Shown here piece by piece: positions 38,701-47,549 of a DNA stretch of 64,000 nucleotides. Made by a program: the position numbers and the translations under genes. The notes below the pieces were generated by a model. That model did no database searches. It saw only the letters and a list, made by a program, of their open reading frames with translations, and was not told the origin of the DNA. The stretch comes from Atopsyche davidsoni (taxonomy: Eukaryota; Arthropoda; Insecta; Trichoptera; Hydrobiosidae), in NCBI GenBank assembly GCA_022113835.1, contig JAILWY010000010.1, positions 6,907,501-6,971,500 of the forward strand, written 5' to 3'. Each line of letters opens with the position of its first letter. Position 1 is the first letter of the stretch.

Positions 38701-41700
38701 TTTTGTATTTTACGTTCAGAGTAATCGTTCAAAAATATCGAACGATCGAACCGAACTATCGCACGTCAGTGAGATTAACTCGCACATTACCTGCAAGTCA
38801 AATGTGTACTATTTATCAAAACAAAAATACCGGCAGTACATCGAGCTGCCTGCGATCGAGTCATTCAAGATAAAAATAAAACATAATGATCGTTCGCAAA
38901 GAAGATAAGACAAGTGTAAGGTCGATAAGACGGCTAGGCCCGCGCAGTAGACCTTCGGTATACGTGTCAGGGCCGGCAGCAATGGGTAATGGTGTCAGCG
39001 TGATAAAAAATATAGTAAAACAAAGCAGCGCGCTCCGATTTCGGTCAAGGTCGCCCGCAAAGTGGGTCACGAGTGAGGAGATGCGACGCAGCCACGCGGG
39101 CGGCGCAAACCGAAAGTGAAAGGCTTTTCCTCGCGAAAATTCCCGCGACGCTGCGCCGCCGCCCCGGCCGGCCCTCCGTCTCCCAGCGCGGTTTCCCAAC
39201 CACGGCGCGGGCTTGCGAAACCCTCGCCGACCCGCGCCGACGGAGCGCCAAGCCCGTGAAAATAGAACGCGGCAGTTTGGAAACGGGCGCGTCCCGAATT
39301 CGAGCCGCGGCCGAACGGGCATCTTCGCGGACGGGGAGTTTGCCGGAGGAGCGCTGCGCCCCGAAGCCCTCGGAGGGCGCCGAGCGGACGTACTTCCCCG
39401 CGGTGGACTCCGAGCCGCGCACGTGATGTTTCGTCAGCGCCTCTTGGGCAACCGGCAGGTACGGAGTTTGCGTGTGCGAGGGGCGTTTCGCAACACGAGT
39501 GACTGCCGCAACCGAGTGGCCGACCGGCCGATGCAGTGAGCAGCGAGCTTATTGTGCCCACAAAACTAGAGGAGGTGACCCCGATTCGAGTTTTTACCTC
39601 AGATGGAGATAAAATTACTACGGAGCACGACAGAGTAACGTCAGCGGACTGTTTTGACGGCAGAATCTTGCGTATCAATCGTAGCAGATAGGCATTTCAG
39701 AATCTGACCTGCCACTCGTGCTTTAATTAATCTCGCAATTGCAATTCTCAAACGGTGATATTTTCACAAGGTCTGCTTATTTAACTAGAGCTAGATTCCA
39801 ATACGATTTTGTTAGTAAACAACAGGCAGGATTCAAACTAGAATACTGTGTTTATTTGACAATTATCGATTTGTATTCTAAATTTAACTATGATGTGAAT
39901 AGTAGGCAAGTCTAATAGAAAAGCCGGTAGTAGACTCGGCGTAGGCAGTAATCGATAAATCAGATAAAATTGAATACAAATAATTTTACAGCATTTTACA
40001 ACTACTGTCAGTGACGGCGCAGTGAAGTTAAGCAGACAAGGCGGGCGCAATAGTCTCGAAAGGATAATAGCAGCGCGCAGCAGGTCGGAGGCGCGGCTTG
40101 CGAAAGCGAGAATGTTCCTGGGCAGGCATTGTCCCGGCGCGGCCGGCCCGCTCCTCGGGGCGCAGGGGGAACACCGGCTACGCGAAATCATGTTTTTCAA
40201 GTCTTTTGTTCTTGTAACAAAGCTTAAGAAATCTTCAAAGCTACGTGAAAAAAATACGCAGAGAAATTTATGAAATAAACATGATTACGATGACGAAGTA
40301 TCGCTGATAATACCAATGTGAAAGGTTGGCGAAACCGGTCACCAATCAAATTAAACGCATGGAAAAACCACAAATATTTTTTTTTAACATTAAAAGAGAA
40401 TTCCACTGAGTACTCTCTGTCAAAAATATTAAATTCTTGAGTATATTATTATCAAAATAAATAATCAAGAGCAGGTTTTTATTTTTGTATCAATAGTGTA
40501 AGTAATTAATACACGCAAAATTTCGGTGTTTGAACGAAGAAGTAATCAGCGACAGTCTTTTAGGCCGTGACTCGGACTCAGCGCAGTAGTTTCATACACA
40601 TCGCTACGTGTGATACCTCAGCAAGCGGTGTGGTAACAACAAGTATTAATGCTACATTTTTAAACGTAGTAGTTATGAATTTTTACTTGATAATTAAAAA
40701 TAAATATGTGGTATATATTTGGTGACTTAGGCTAACGATTGTCTTTTCCCTAGAATTGTCGAGTACCGACGTTTTTACTATACTACTAAGTATTTATAAT
40801 TCAATAAATGCAGGAAGGCTCTACTTAAGTACGACCAGATGTCAAATTTACAACATATTACTTACAATGAAGATTCAACGAGTTTTCAAGTAAATATGAA
40901 ATGGAAAATAGTTTTGCAATAGCATACAAATAAAAAAAATGTTTTTTTTATTGATCTAATTTAAATATACTTGCTTATTCGTCATTTCAATTGTCGATTC
41001 AATATTGCTCAAAGATTTTGCTTTTTGGGACATACTTACCGAATAATAAACAGTTGCAGTGTTATAAATTCTATATCGATTCATAATACCAGTTAAGTGG
41101 GTCGCATACATTAATCAAATGTTATTAGTTACGAGTTCATTCTTTATACTCGAAAAGATTTTACGAATATGAAACATACATCGAATGATATGATTAAAAA
41201 AATAAACTAATGAAAATTTCGTGTCTTATTGGATTTCGGTTCTATTGAAATTCGATGCTAATAAAAGTGACTGGTTGTATTTTAGTATGAATATAACAAA
41301 TTTTACCTATAACAAGACGAACATCCTAAATAATTATCTACTATGCTTTATTCGTTGAAATAACTTACATACATATTGAATTACCAATCAAAATTAGAAT
41401 AAATTGTAAATCATACACAAATCAAACGCTTGCACAATAAATTTAAATACACATTATTAAAAGAGATACAGTCAGCAGCCAGACAAAAACACAGATCAAA
41501 CCTTAGCTCTAGCAAATTGTAGACTTTTACTAGCTATGTTCAATATTTATCTGTCAGTTTTCATGTAGTATAATCGCGTTACACAACAGCGGATGAATCA
41601 CGAGGATTTCGAAAAGTGACTCGGGAGGTTTCCAGCGTTTCGGTTTGATCTGTATCAATGCACGGTCTGCTGGCCGCAAAGCTCGCGCGTTGCGCAATAG

Positions 41701-43427
41701 GGAGACCAGGGAGCCAGGGGAGTCGCTCGGAGCGCCGGCAACAGTCGAGCCACTTGAAAATGTCAAATGCTTCATAATGAAAATGAGAACCATGAGCGCA
41801 GCAATACATTGTGCAAATACACGGAGCGGCCGGCACTCGCCACGCGCCAAGCGACGGCGGCGCGCCCGCCTCGCCGCAGCGCCGGAGGGCCGCAGACGCA
41901 TGCGAGCACTGCCGGACAGGACGTACGTCCAGCACTCGCTAAACCACCCAATTACAAGTGCCTAAATAAATGCCCGGGAATAAATACCCGTTTACAGACG
42001 TGACGAACCAGGACCATGGAGCCGGCTCTATTTGCAGTTTACTTGTTACAACAGAGGATCTGAACGATGAAACTTACACGACCGGGAGTAATGATTGACA
42101 ATTAATCTAAAGCTCTTTACAATAAGGTTGAGAAATAACTTTGTAGCTCAACAATACTGGTGGTAATTCTTATATTCCTATTGGTCATATGACTAATTAT
42201 TTTTATGTACCCATTTTACAAATATTGCATTTATAGATTTTAGAACTTAGTATTGTTTTACACGTTTACAATACAAAAATATACCTGACCTTATCTCTCT
42301 ACACGCCTCGCTAACCAACTAAAACGTTACCAAATATGAAAAAAGCAATTGCACAATTCTATAGTGTAATTATAATTTTATTTTAAACAGTCAAATGGCA
42401 CTTAGAGACCATGAATGAATCGATGTAAACAACATCAGGTTTATAAATGCACCTATATACCATATTGTGATCGTATTTGCTAATGAATTATATCGAACTG
42501 AGTTATAATTTGTTAAAATGAATCATCGCCTGTGGCAATCAACTCGAATGGCATTTACGGCGAAAGTACGAAGATGAACAAGTTATGCAATCGAGCGCAG
42601 GTACCGAGAGAAAAGCTCGGAGACAGCGTCCCCGGCGCGGTTGTTTATGTCGCGCCAGCTGCGCTCGGCGAGGCTCCCGCGCTCCGTTTTCAAAGGGTGG
42701 TCTGGGGTCCGGCGGTCTGGGAACTCGGCGGACTAGTCCCCGCGCCGCACGGAACTAAGCTATCGACTGACTCTGACGACTGCTGCGCTCGGCAAACTTA
42801 CATTATATCATAGAAAAGAAAACTTACCTTCGAGCTTCATGCCGACTTCGAGGCACTTCTGGAACCGGCAGAACGGGCAGCGCTTGCGCTGCGTTTTGTC
42901 GATATGGCAGGATCTTTCAGCTACGCAGGTGTAGACTTTCTTGTTCTGGACGGTGCGCTTGAAGAATCCCTTGCAGGACTCGCAGGTGAGCAGGCCGTAG
43001 TGGTAGCCGCTCACCTTGTCTCCGCATACGGGGCACAGCTCCTCGATGACATCCTTGGAGTCAGTCTGGTCGCAGGGCATGCCGGGAGCTGCGGGCATGT
43101 AGGAGCCGCCGTCCGATCCCCCGCCTGAGGGGAACAAGTAGGACGCATCCAGGTTAGGTATGCCGTAGCTCTGGTATTGCGAGGAGTACTGATCCGAGGC
43201 GCCAGGGTAAGCGAGTCCCGGCAGCGAGTACTGAGGCGGGGGCGCTCCCGCCGCTTCGCCCGACCCCACGCTAAAAGGCGACATGTTGAGGGGCATGAGA
43301 GCGGACTGCTGCTCCATTTCTAATATCATCGCCCGGTCGGTGCGGGCGCCCGCCGACTGGTCGGCCGCGGGGGGCTGGCTCTCGCGCGCGTCCACCGCGG
43401 GGCTCTGGCCGGAGGCCTCTACCGACA
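23758..43427 (-). CDS. ftz-f1: Nuclear receptor FTZ-F1 gene, complete coding region (five coding exons plus 3' UTR exon)
   Basis: This is an NR5A-family orphan nuclear receptor, a monomeric DNA-binding transcription factor that acts as competence factor for the prepupal/molting ecdysone response. Coding exons 43329-42828, 31113-30467, 25032-24774, 24486-24386 and 24114-23968 join with GT-AG introns in matching phases to 551 residues. That is close to the length I recall for silkworm FTZ-F1. Domains: DNA-binding domain 99-165 (Cys99, 102, 116, 119, 135, 141, 151, 154), Ftz-F1 box about 168-200, Ser/Pro/Gly hinge, ligand-binding domain from about 310, AF-2 helix LLMEMLH near the C-terminus. Introns are 11,714, 5,434, 287, 271 and (in the 3' UTR) 193 nt. 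The start at 43329 fits a beta-type isoform. An acceptor at 43428-43429 implies a longer alpha-type isoform spliced from an upstream exon I could not find. Confidence 0.96.
23765..23957 (-). other. Probable 3' UTR intron of FTZ-F1
   Basis: Ten bases after the stop codon there is a near-perfect donor (AAAAG|GTGAGT). An acceptor with a long pyrimidine tract (TTTTTATTTTCAG) follows 193 nt later, with the 3' UTR exon then starting at 23764. Both signals are as strong as those of the coding introns. Because the junction is far closer than about 50 nt to the stop, it should not provoke nonsense-mediated decay. RNA evidence would settle it. Confidence 0.6.
23968..24114 (-). CDS. ftz-f1: FTZ-F1 coding exon 5: end of ligand-binding domain, AF-2 helix and stop
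   Basis: The exon encodes [20 protein letters not shown] then [20 protein letters not shown] and EMLHAKRK, then TAA at 23970-23968. LLMEMLHAK is the conserved AF-2 activation helix. The acceptor is TTTCAG before 24114. The exon continues 10 nt past the stop to a strong donor after 23958. Confidence 0.96.
   Translation of the reverse strand, partial: DKFSKLVVVLPEIHALAARGEEHLYGRHCAGQAPTQTLLMEMLHAKRK
24386..24486 (-). CDS. ftz-f1: FTZ-F1 coding exon 4: ligand-binding domain
   Basis: This short exon of 101 nt completes Asp470 and encodes [20 protein letters not shown] then [13 protein letters not shown] (residues 471-503). The acceptor is ATTTCAG before 24486 and the donor CAG|GTAAAT after 24386. 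The phases (1 in, 0 out) fit both neighbours. Confidence 0.95.
24774..25032 (-). CDS. ftz-f1: FTZ-F1 coding exon 3: ligand-binding domain core
   Basis: This 259 nt exon gives residues 384-469 plus one base. It starts [20 protein letters not shown], continuing [20 protein letters not shown], and ends [16 protein letters not shown]. The VDDQMKLLQ(H/N)SWSDML stretch is the diagnostic NR5A ligand-binding-domain signature. The acceptor is CTGATAG before 25032 and the donor CCAG|GTAATG after 24774. Confidence 0.96.
28880..29160. promoter_or_regulatory. CpG-rich patch in FTZ-F1 intron 2
   Basis: The patch is strongly GC/CpG-rich against an AT-rich background, with open frames on both strands but no recognisable protein. 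It is a possible internal promoter or enhancer; only composition supports this. Confidence 0.3.
29330..29650 (+). promoter_or_regulatory. CpG-rich patch ending at a plus-strand donor-like site
   Basis: This CpG-rich segment is followed at 29651 by GTGAGTTTAG on the plus strand. That is the layout of a first exon of an antisense transcript within FTZ-F1. No protein is recognised. Confidence 0.25.
30467..31113 (-). CDS. ftz-f1: FTZ-F1 coding exon 2: Ftz-F1 box, hinge and first ligand-binding-domain helices
   Basis: This 647 nt exon gives residues 168-383. It starts (A)[20 protein letters not shown] followed by [12 protein letters not shown], the Ftz-F1 box that gives NR5A receptors their extra DNA contacts. 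Next come a GC-rich low-complexity hinge with an [11 protein letters not shown] stretch (IKQE is a sumoylation-type motif) and Ser/Pro/Ala/Gly runs. It ends with the LBD start: [20 protein letters not shown] ... [20 protein letters not shown]. The acceptor is GTTGCAG before 31113 and the donor AAG|GTGAGT after 30467, phase 0. Long open frames on the plus strand here are by-products of its GC-rich codons. Confidence 0.96.
32040..32920. promoter_or_regulatory. CpG-rich patch in FTZ-F1 intron 1
   Basis: The patch is nearly 900 nt with frequent CpG and CGG/CCG runs (for example 32120-32170), but no conserved protein in any frame. It is a candidate cis-regulatory block, on composition only. Confidence 0.3.
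37330..38010. promoter_or_regulatory. CpG-rich patch with repeated GCCGAGT motifs
   Basis: GCCGAGT occurs at 37392 and 37911, with further copies just outside at 36952 (reverse), 37038, 37284 and 38107 (reverse). No coding similarity is seen. It is a candidate enhancer in FTZ-F1 intron 1. Confidence 0.35.
39045..39053 (+). promoter_or_regulatory. FTZ-F1/NR5A consensus site
   Basis: TCAAGGTCG matches YCAAGGYCR at all positions. It lies 5 nt before an HR3-like half-site in the same orientation. Confidence 0.4.
39059..39069 (+). promoter_or_regulatory. HR3/E75 (ROR/Rev-erb type) half-site
   Basis: AAAGTGGGTCA fits WAWNTRGGTCA at all 11 positions. It is one of four AAGTGGGTC sequences around the DNA-binding-domain exon. 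Confidence 0.45.
40306..40431. mobile_element. Fold-back MITE-like element, copy 4 (reverse orientation, half element)
   Basis: It contains CCAATGTGAAAGGTTGGCGA, AACCGGTCACCAAT and AATTCCACTGAGTACTCTCT GTCAAAAATATT. The last is the reverse complement of the family left end. Only one arm plus that end remain. Confidence 0.7.
41094..41104 (+). promoter_or_regulatory. HR3/ROR-like half-site
   Basis: TAAGTGGGTCG matches 10 of 11 consensus positions, with only the final base differing. It shares AAGTGGGTC with the sites at 39059, 43842 and 43904. Confidence 0.35.
41590..41960. promoter_or_regulatory. CpG-rich patch in FTZ-F1 intron 1
   Basis: This GC-rich island has overlapping frames on both strands without a recognisable product. 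It is a candidate regulatory block about 1 kb downstream of the DNA-binding-domain exon. Confidence 0.3.
42828..43329 (-). CDS. ftz-f1: FTZ-F1 coding exon 1: N-terminal activation region and zinc-finger DNA-binding domain
   Basis: The exon starts [20 protein letters not shown], giving residues 1-167 and one base of codon 168. Residues 20-90 are rich in Gly, Pro, Ser and Tyr. The two C4 zinc fingers follow: first Cys99-Cys102-Cys116-Cys119 with P-box CESCKG, second Cys135-Cys141-Cys151-Cys154 ending [15 protein letters not shown]. The P-box and the whole domain are those of NR5A receptors, which read extended YCAAGGYCR half-sites. The donor is GAAG|GTAAGT after 42828. The first Met (43329) was chosen because the frame upstream continues into a splice acceptor. 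Met5 (ATGG with A at -3) has the stronger context and could also be used. The exon sequence itself extends to 43427. Confidence 0.95.
43330..43427 (-). CDS. ftz-f1: FTZ-F1 exon 1, 5' extension: coding in an alpha-type isoform, 5' UTR in a beta-type one
   Basis: A pyrimidine-rich acceptor (TGCTGCTCGCTTCAG) ends at 43428. The 98 nt between it and ATG 43329 stay open in the FTZ-F1 frame ([20 protein letters not shown] then [13 protein letters not shown]), with two bases completing an incoming codon. This fits a longer isoform spliced from an upstream exon, as known for fly alpha-FTZ-F1. A beta-type transcript starting nearby would read it as 5' UTR. Which applies cannot be decided from sequence alone. 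Confidence 0.55.
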
Positions 43428-43841
43428 CTGAAGCGAGCAGCACAGACAAATAGCACAGGCCCTTCTTCCCGAGGGATGGCGGCCGAATCACACAAAGTCG
43501 TTTTTTGTTAAGAAATTATTGTCAAAACAGTTTGGTATTTCAAGTCGTAACGAACGAATCGAGCACAATATTATCGGAACGGTTTGAGAAAATGTCGAAA
43601 CCCATTTTCGATAATAAACGCGAGTTCGGATGCGAGCGACCGAAGTGCGAGACGCGAGATGTCACTGTGACGCAGAGCGAGCGCACCGGGGAACAGTACG
43701 GTCGCACGGAGGCGAGAGGCGCGACTGACTGAGTCGGGCGGCCGGCGAGAGAAGGAGCGGCGCGCGGCGGCGCGGGGCGGCGGGGGCCTACAATGGAAAA
43801 TGATTAGGAGGGACCCCGTGTAATAAGTGAAAGTGAGTCGG

Positions 43842-43852
43842 CGACCCACTTT
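43842..43852 (-). promoter_or_regulatory. HR3/ROR-like half-site
   Basis: AAAGTGGGTCG on the minus strand matches 10 of 11 positions of WAWNTRGGTCA. It is 415 nt upstream of the exon boundary at 43427. Confidence 0.4.
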
Positions 43853-43903
43853 CCAGCGAACCAGGTCTATGTTAGGCGCGGGCGGTGGGGGCGCGCAGCC
43901 CAC

Positions 43904-43914
43904 TGACCCACTTG
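43904..43914 (-). promoter_or_regulatory. HR3/ROR-like half-site
   Basis: CAAGTGGGTCA on the minus strand matches 10 of 11 positions. It is in the same orientation as the site 62 nt away. Confidence 0.4.
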
Positions 43915-44155
43915 CGGTCGGCCCGGGACCTGCCTCACGCGATTCCATTCAATCTGCGCGTTCCTATCCATCGGGACTCAATGGGATAGGGCCCGAGAAG
44001 AACGCGACACTCTCGCTTTCAGTAATCGGAGGCATCACGCAAATCATTCGCTCGATTAGTCAACGCTCAGCGGCGGTACATGCTGCACTGCAACAACGCC
44101 GCGTGCATGTGCAATTATGGCAAGATAGGCAATAGTCAAATTATCAAATGAGCGT

Positions 44156-44164
44156 TGACCTTGA
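44156..44164 (-). promoter_or_regulatory. FTZ-F1/NR5A consensus site, possible autoregulation
   Basis: TCAAGGTCA on the minus strand fits YCAAGGYCR fully. It lies about 830 nt upstream of the start codon. Confidence 0.4.
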
Positions 44165-45440
44165 TACTCTTATGTAAATCATCACTTGGTTAATTTTTAT
44201 ATTATCGTTAAAAATATATTTTATTAATAATGACCTAACCCAATCATACTGCGTGAGTTTGTAACAAGTAATATTTACGGTAACGCATCGATACTTATTT
44301 CATCAATATATCAAAAAGGGTATTTTTTATTTTAAATACTCCGGGTTTGTAGCGTGCAATGCTTTGTTGCAAATGCAGAGTGCAGGCCAACGGTTTTACA
44401 AGAAAGCAATCTCAGGAAGGGGAGTATTAAAAAGAAAGTTCTATTTACTGCGCTCTTTACAGCAGAAGAACCATAAAATGGTCACATAAAATGCATCTCC
44501 GCCTTCTGTTTTTGAAGGAAATAATATTTGCTCCGAGTAACAGATTTTTATGAATTTATTGCGGCTCGCACTGCTCACCAGAGCCGACAAAGGGACGCCT
44601 ACTTCGGCAGGACCGGCGCGTCCGCTGTCAACTAGCATCGACACCGCCGCATATTCCCAAATAAACAAAATTTGAATAGACATAACAAATTTACCAAGCT
44701 AAAAAGCAATCAATTGAAGCTCTTAAAAAAATAAGAAAATATACCAACGAAAAATTATATAAATGTTGTGTCATGAGTTGCCTATTACAACTTTTTGGAT
44801 AAACTGACTGGCACATGGCAATCATCTTTATTAACAAAGTAACTGTAAAAATAAATTGTCTATTTATAAAAATGTAAACTAAATATGTTTTTACTAAGAA
44901 ATAAAATCAAATGACTTAAACACCTACAATATTAAATAAATAATGATAATATCAAAATATTTAGAAGGTGGTTCAATAAACAAGTTATTGATTAAATTAA
45001 ATAACTAAGATGATATAATGTAATTAATTAATTAAATGTAAGTGTAATTTATTTACATAGGAATGTAGGTACTTAATTTTGAAGTTGAAGTATAAGGTAG
45101 CGCTGTTGAAATCTGGGTATTTGACTAAACTTGTCGAATGGCCCACCAAAGTAACTGAAGACATCGAATTTGGAAATCTTAAACTGTTTCGAAAATATAT
45201 TTTCAAAGCAAAAGTTGTTTAGATGTCGAAACAATAAATTGCTGATCAGAAACTCGTTTAAATTGCAAAGAGTATTTTTATAAGTGTTGGATGACAATAA
45301 ACATAAGAGTAAAGACGAATAGTCGGAGCATATCAAACTGCATGCGGCAAGGAACAATGAAAGTGCGAAGCAACATATTCTATTGAAAAAAAATTCACTA
45401 ATCACATTTTTTGGCGTTGTTTTTTGAAAAAATAATGTGA

Positions 45441-45480
45441 CGCTATTGGCTAGCTGCACGTTACGTTACGTGTGTAGAGG
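45441..45480 (+). repeat. Third copy of the TIR-like arm next to the inverted repeat
   Basis: CGCTATTGGCTAGCTGCACG followed by TTACGTTACGTGTGTAGAGG resembles the right arm at 45614-45669 in direct orientation, at lower similarity and shorter. Confidence 0.6.
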
Positions 45481-45507
45481 TCTTTACACCCAACACTGAA
45501 GGTATAA

Positions 45508-45669
45508 GCCCTCTAGACACGTAGCAACAAATCGCGCCATTATCTTGCAGCTAGCCAACAGCGGTCCTTTATTTTGGTTGTTTATTTTTTTTGCTTTTGT
45601 CTAAAATGTACGACGCTATTGTCTAGCTGCAAGTTGGTGGCGCGATTAGTTGCTACGTGTCTAGAGGGC
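45508..45669. mobile_element. Short TIR-type element (MITE-like) with 56-bp inverted arms
   Basis: The left arm 45508-45563 starts GCCCTCTAGACACGTAGCAA. The right arm 45614-45669 ends with its complement, and the arms match over about 56 nt with a few mismatches. The 50 nt between them are AT-rich and non-coding. This is the shape of a tiny non-autonomous DNA transposon; no transposase is nearby and no superfamily can be assigned. Confidence 0.75.
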
Positions 45670-47036
45670 TACAAGAATTACTGAGGCGTATTTATAAAAA
45701 AAACCCAATGGACAAAGATAAGACGAATTTAAACTTAATCGGAAAAACTGAAAATTCTTCCCAGGATTTTTTTTAAATCTAAGTCAAAAATAAGGTTTGC
45801 TTTATTAAAATTATTATATAATATATTATGTCAAAGCTTTGTAAACATCTCTCTCGTCTTTAAGATGTATAGCGTTTTTAATTTTTGATTTAATTTTAAA
45901 TAGATACCAGAGGTTTTATAGTAAAATGCTGAATAAACAACTATTATATATTTTTTAACATTTAAATTCACCACTAAACTATAGCACTCGGGAGAATTAC
46001 TGTCATGCTAGTAAAATATTTCTCTCGCCAATGCTGGGTGAGCACTAGCGTGTGGAAGTTGAGCCCCACCACTTGCAACAGCGCTGGATTGATGAAATTG
46101 ATAATTTGGATGCCGAAGGGGGCTGACAGATCCGCCTGACGCTCCATCCGGCTGCATCAGATTGAAAAAAACTAGGCTTAATACTAACTGACAGGCTGCA
46201 CTCGTGTGGCGTAACCCCCCCGAGTCGTCGGAGTGCACGGCGCATTATGAAACGTTAAAGTACGTGCACACCGCTGCAAACAAATCGCAAGCAGAATGCC
46301 TTTTCACGTATGTAAAACATGATGGATTTTAAAAATAAAACAAGTTTCCACATTGATAAATGCTTCACTAATATAATCATTTTATAAGAATCCTCTTAAA
46401 AAGGGTATATCTATTTGTCAGCATATGTCACAGTGGAAATCTATCAGAAATGATTATTTTTTGTATTTTTATTTTTTATATTTATCCCAAATGAACAGGT
46501 GCCTCAAGAAAATTAGGGTATTAGTATTTCAAGGCATGCATTGTAACGTTTGTATAGAAAGATAATTATCCTACTCAAAACCACATTTCTCATCCAACCA
46601 CGAATGTAGCGCGTCACCGTTGTCTTTCATAAAAAAAATACTTCGAAATTCACGCATTTAATAACTTTGTAATCATTTTAATATCCATACCATATTTATT
46701 TTAATGGATATCAAATAGGAGTAACAGACATATCTCTACGAAAACAAATCAACAATATTTAACCAGATGTGAATATATCTGTATTTATGTTTTTAGCAAC
46801 CACAAGATTTTTGAGATAAACACGAGTTAAATATTATAAGACCTTAAATAAATAGATTGTAACATAGCAGTGTATATTAGATTACCACAAATATAATTTG
46901 TAATTCGTGAATTACGATCCAAGTAAATAAGTTTGATAATATTTGTTTGAAAATTAATTAAATAATGATCTCCCAAGGTGATTAATCTCCGTATTTTTGG
47001 TTGCTGTAGGTGTAAGTCGATTTACATGTGTAGATG

Positions 47037-47047
47037 AAATTAGGTCA
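47037..47047 (+). promoter_or_regulatory. HR3/ROR half-site, full consensus
   Basis: AAATTAGGTCA matches WAWNTRGGTCA at every position, about 3.6 kb upstream of the exon. About one such match is expected by chance in this window, so alone it is weak. Confidence 0.25.
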
Positions 47048-47549
47048 TTTTCATCGATCACGATCAGTTCAGTACTTAACAGTAGACAAAGACATCTTGA
47101 AGACGCGAAAAGGTATATGCCATGTAGTATTAAACTATTTGTAAAGAACTTTTTTATAAAATACACCTTAATTTAAACTAGAGATACACTCGAAGAAATG
47201 CTTCAAATGTAAAGAAGTGTGACATGACTTTTTGGATTATTGCAAAATATTACTTAATACACCCCGAATATGATTTTCACATGAAAAATACATTTTGATT
47301 CATAATACGGAGATTTTATTTGATTTTGTCGCGTCGTAATGATTTCACAATTTATAAAATAATCTAGAATAACCTATCAGGAAATCACTGATAACTTATT
47401 TTCTATACCTAAAGTTTGATGATTCAGTATGGCGTGCGAAGCTTGCTACGATACCTATACAAGGGGAGGAAGATTCCCAAGCCCTAGTTTCGAGTTGCAT
47501 CATGTCACAGTTGAATCACTACACATGATATGATTCAGTAAAGCAAGCT

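Larger units (their letters stand above)
38880..39560. promoter_or_regulatory. Strong CpG island in FTZ-F1 intron 1
   Basis: This is the most GC-rich block of the intron, with overlapping open frames on both strands that look compositional. It contains an FTZ-F1 consensus site (39045-39053) and a perfect HR3/ROR-type half-site (39059-39069) side by side. It could be an enhancer or an alternative promoter. Confidence 0.4.
31114..42827 (-). other. FTZ-F1 intron 1 (11.7 kb), regulatory-looking
   Basis: This long intron alternates AT-rich DNA with CpG-rich patches (about 32040-32920, 36000-36130, 37330-38010, 38880-39560, 40010-40200, 41590-41960, 42530-42800). It holds one fold-back element (40306-40431) and no recognisable exon. 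It contains eight of the window's 19 GCCGAGT heptamers, two AAGTGGGTC half-sites, and a consensus FTZ-F1 site. Confidence 0.75.
43500..44260 (-). promoter_or_regulatory. Putative beta-type FTZ-F1 promoter region
   Basis: A CpG-rich block lies directly upstream (minus sense) of the first known exon. On the minus strand it carries two AAGTGGGTC half-sites 62 nt apart, an FTZ-F1-type TCAAGGTCA (44156-44164) and a TAGGTCA core (44231-44237). In flies HR3 binds several sites in the beta-FTZ-F1 promoter to switch it on after the ecdysone peak; the arrangement here recalls that. No convincing TATA box or start site was found. Confidence 0.45.

Noticed and set aside
38861..39678. Several overlapping frames of 100-200 codons on both strands
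   Set aside because: They overlap on both strands in a CpG island, are Arg/Ala/Gly-rich and without domains. Low stop density at high GC explains them.
43428..43491. FTZ-F1 start at the upstream ATG 43491, giving a signal-peptide-like N-terminus
   Set aside because: The stretch is the pyrimidine tract and acceptor region of an intron read as protein; nuclear receptors have no signal peptide.
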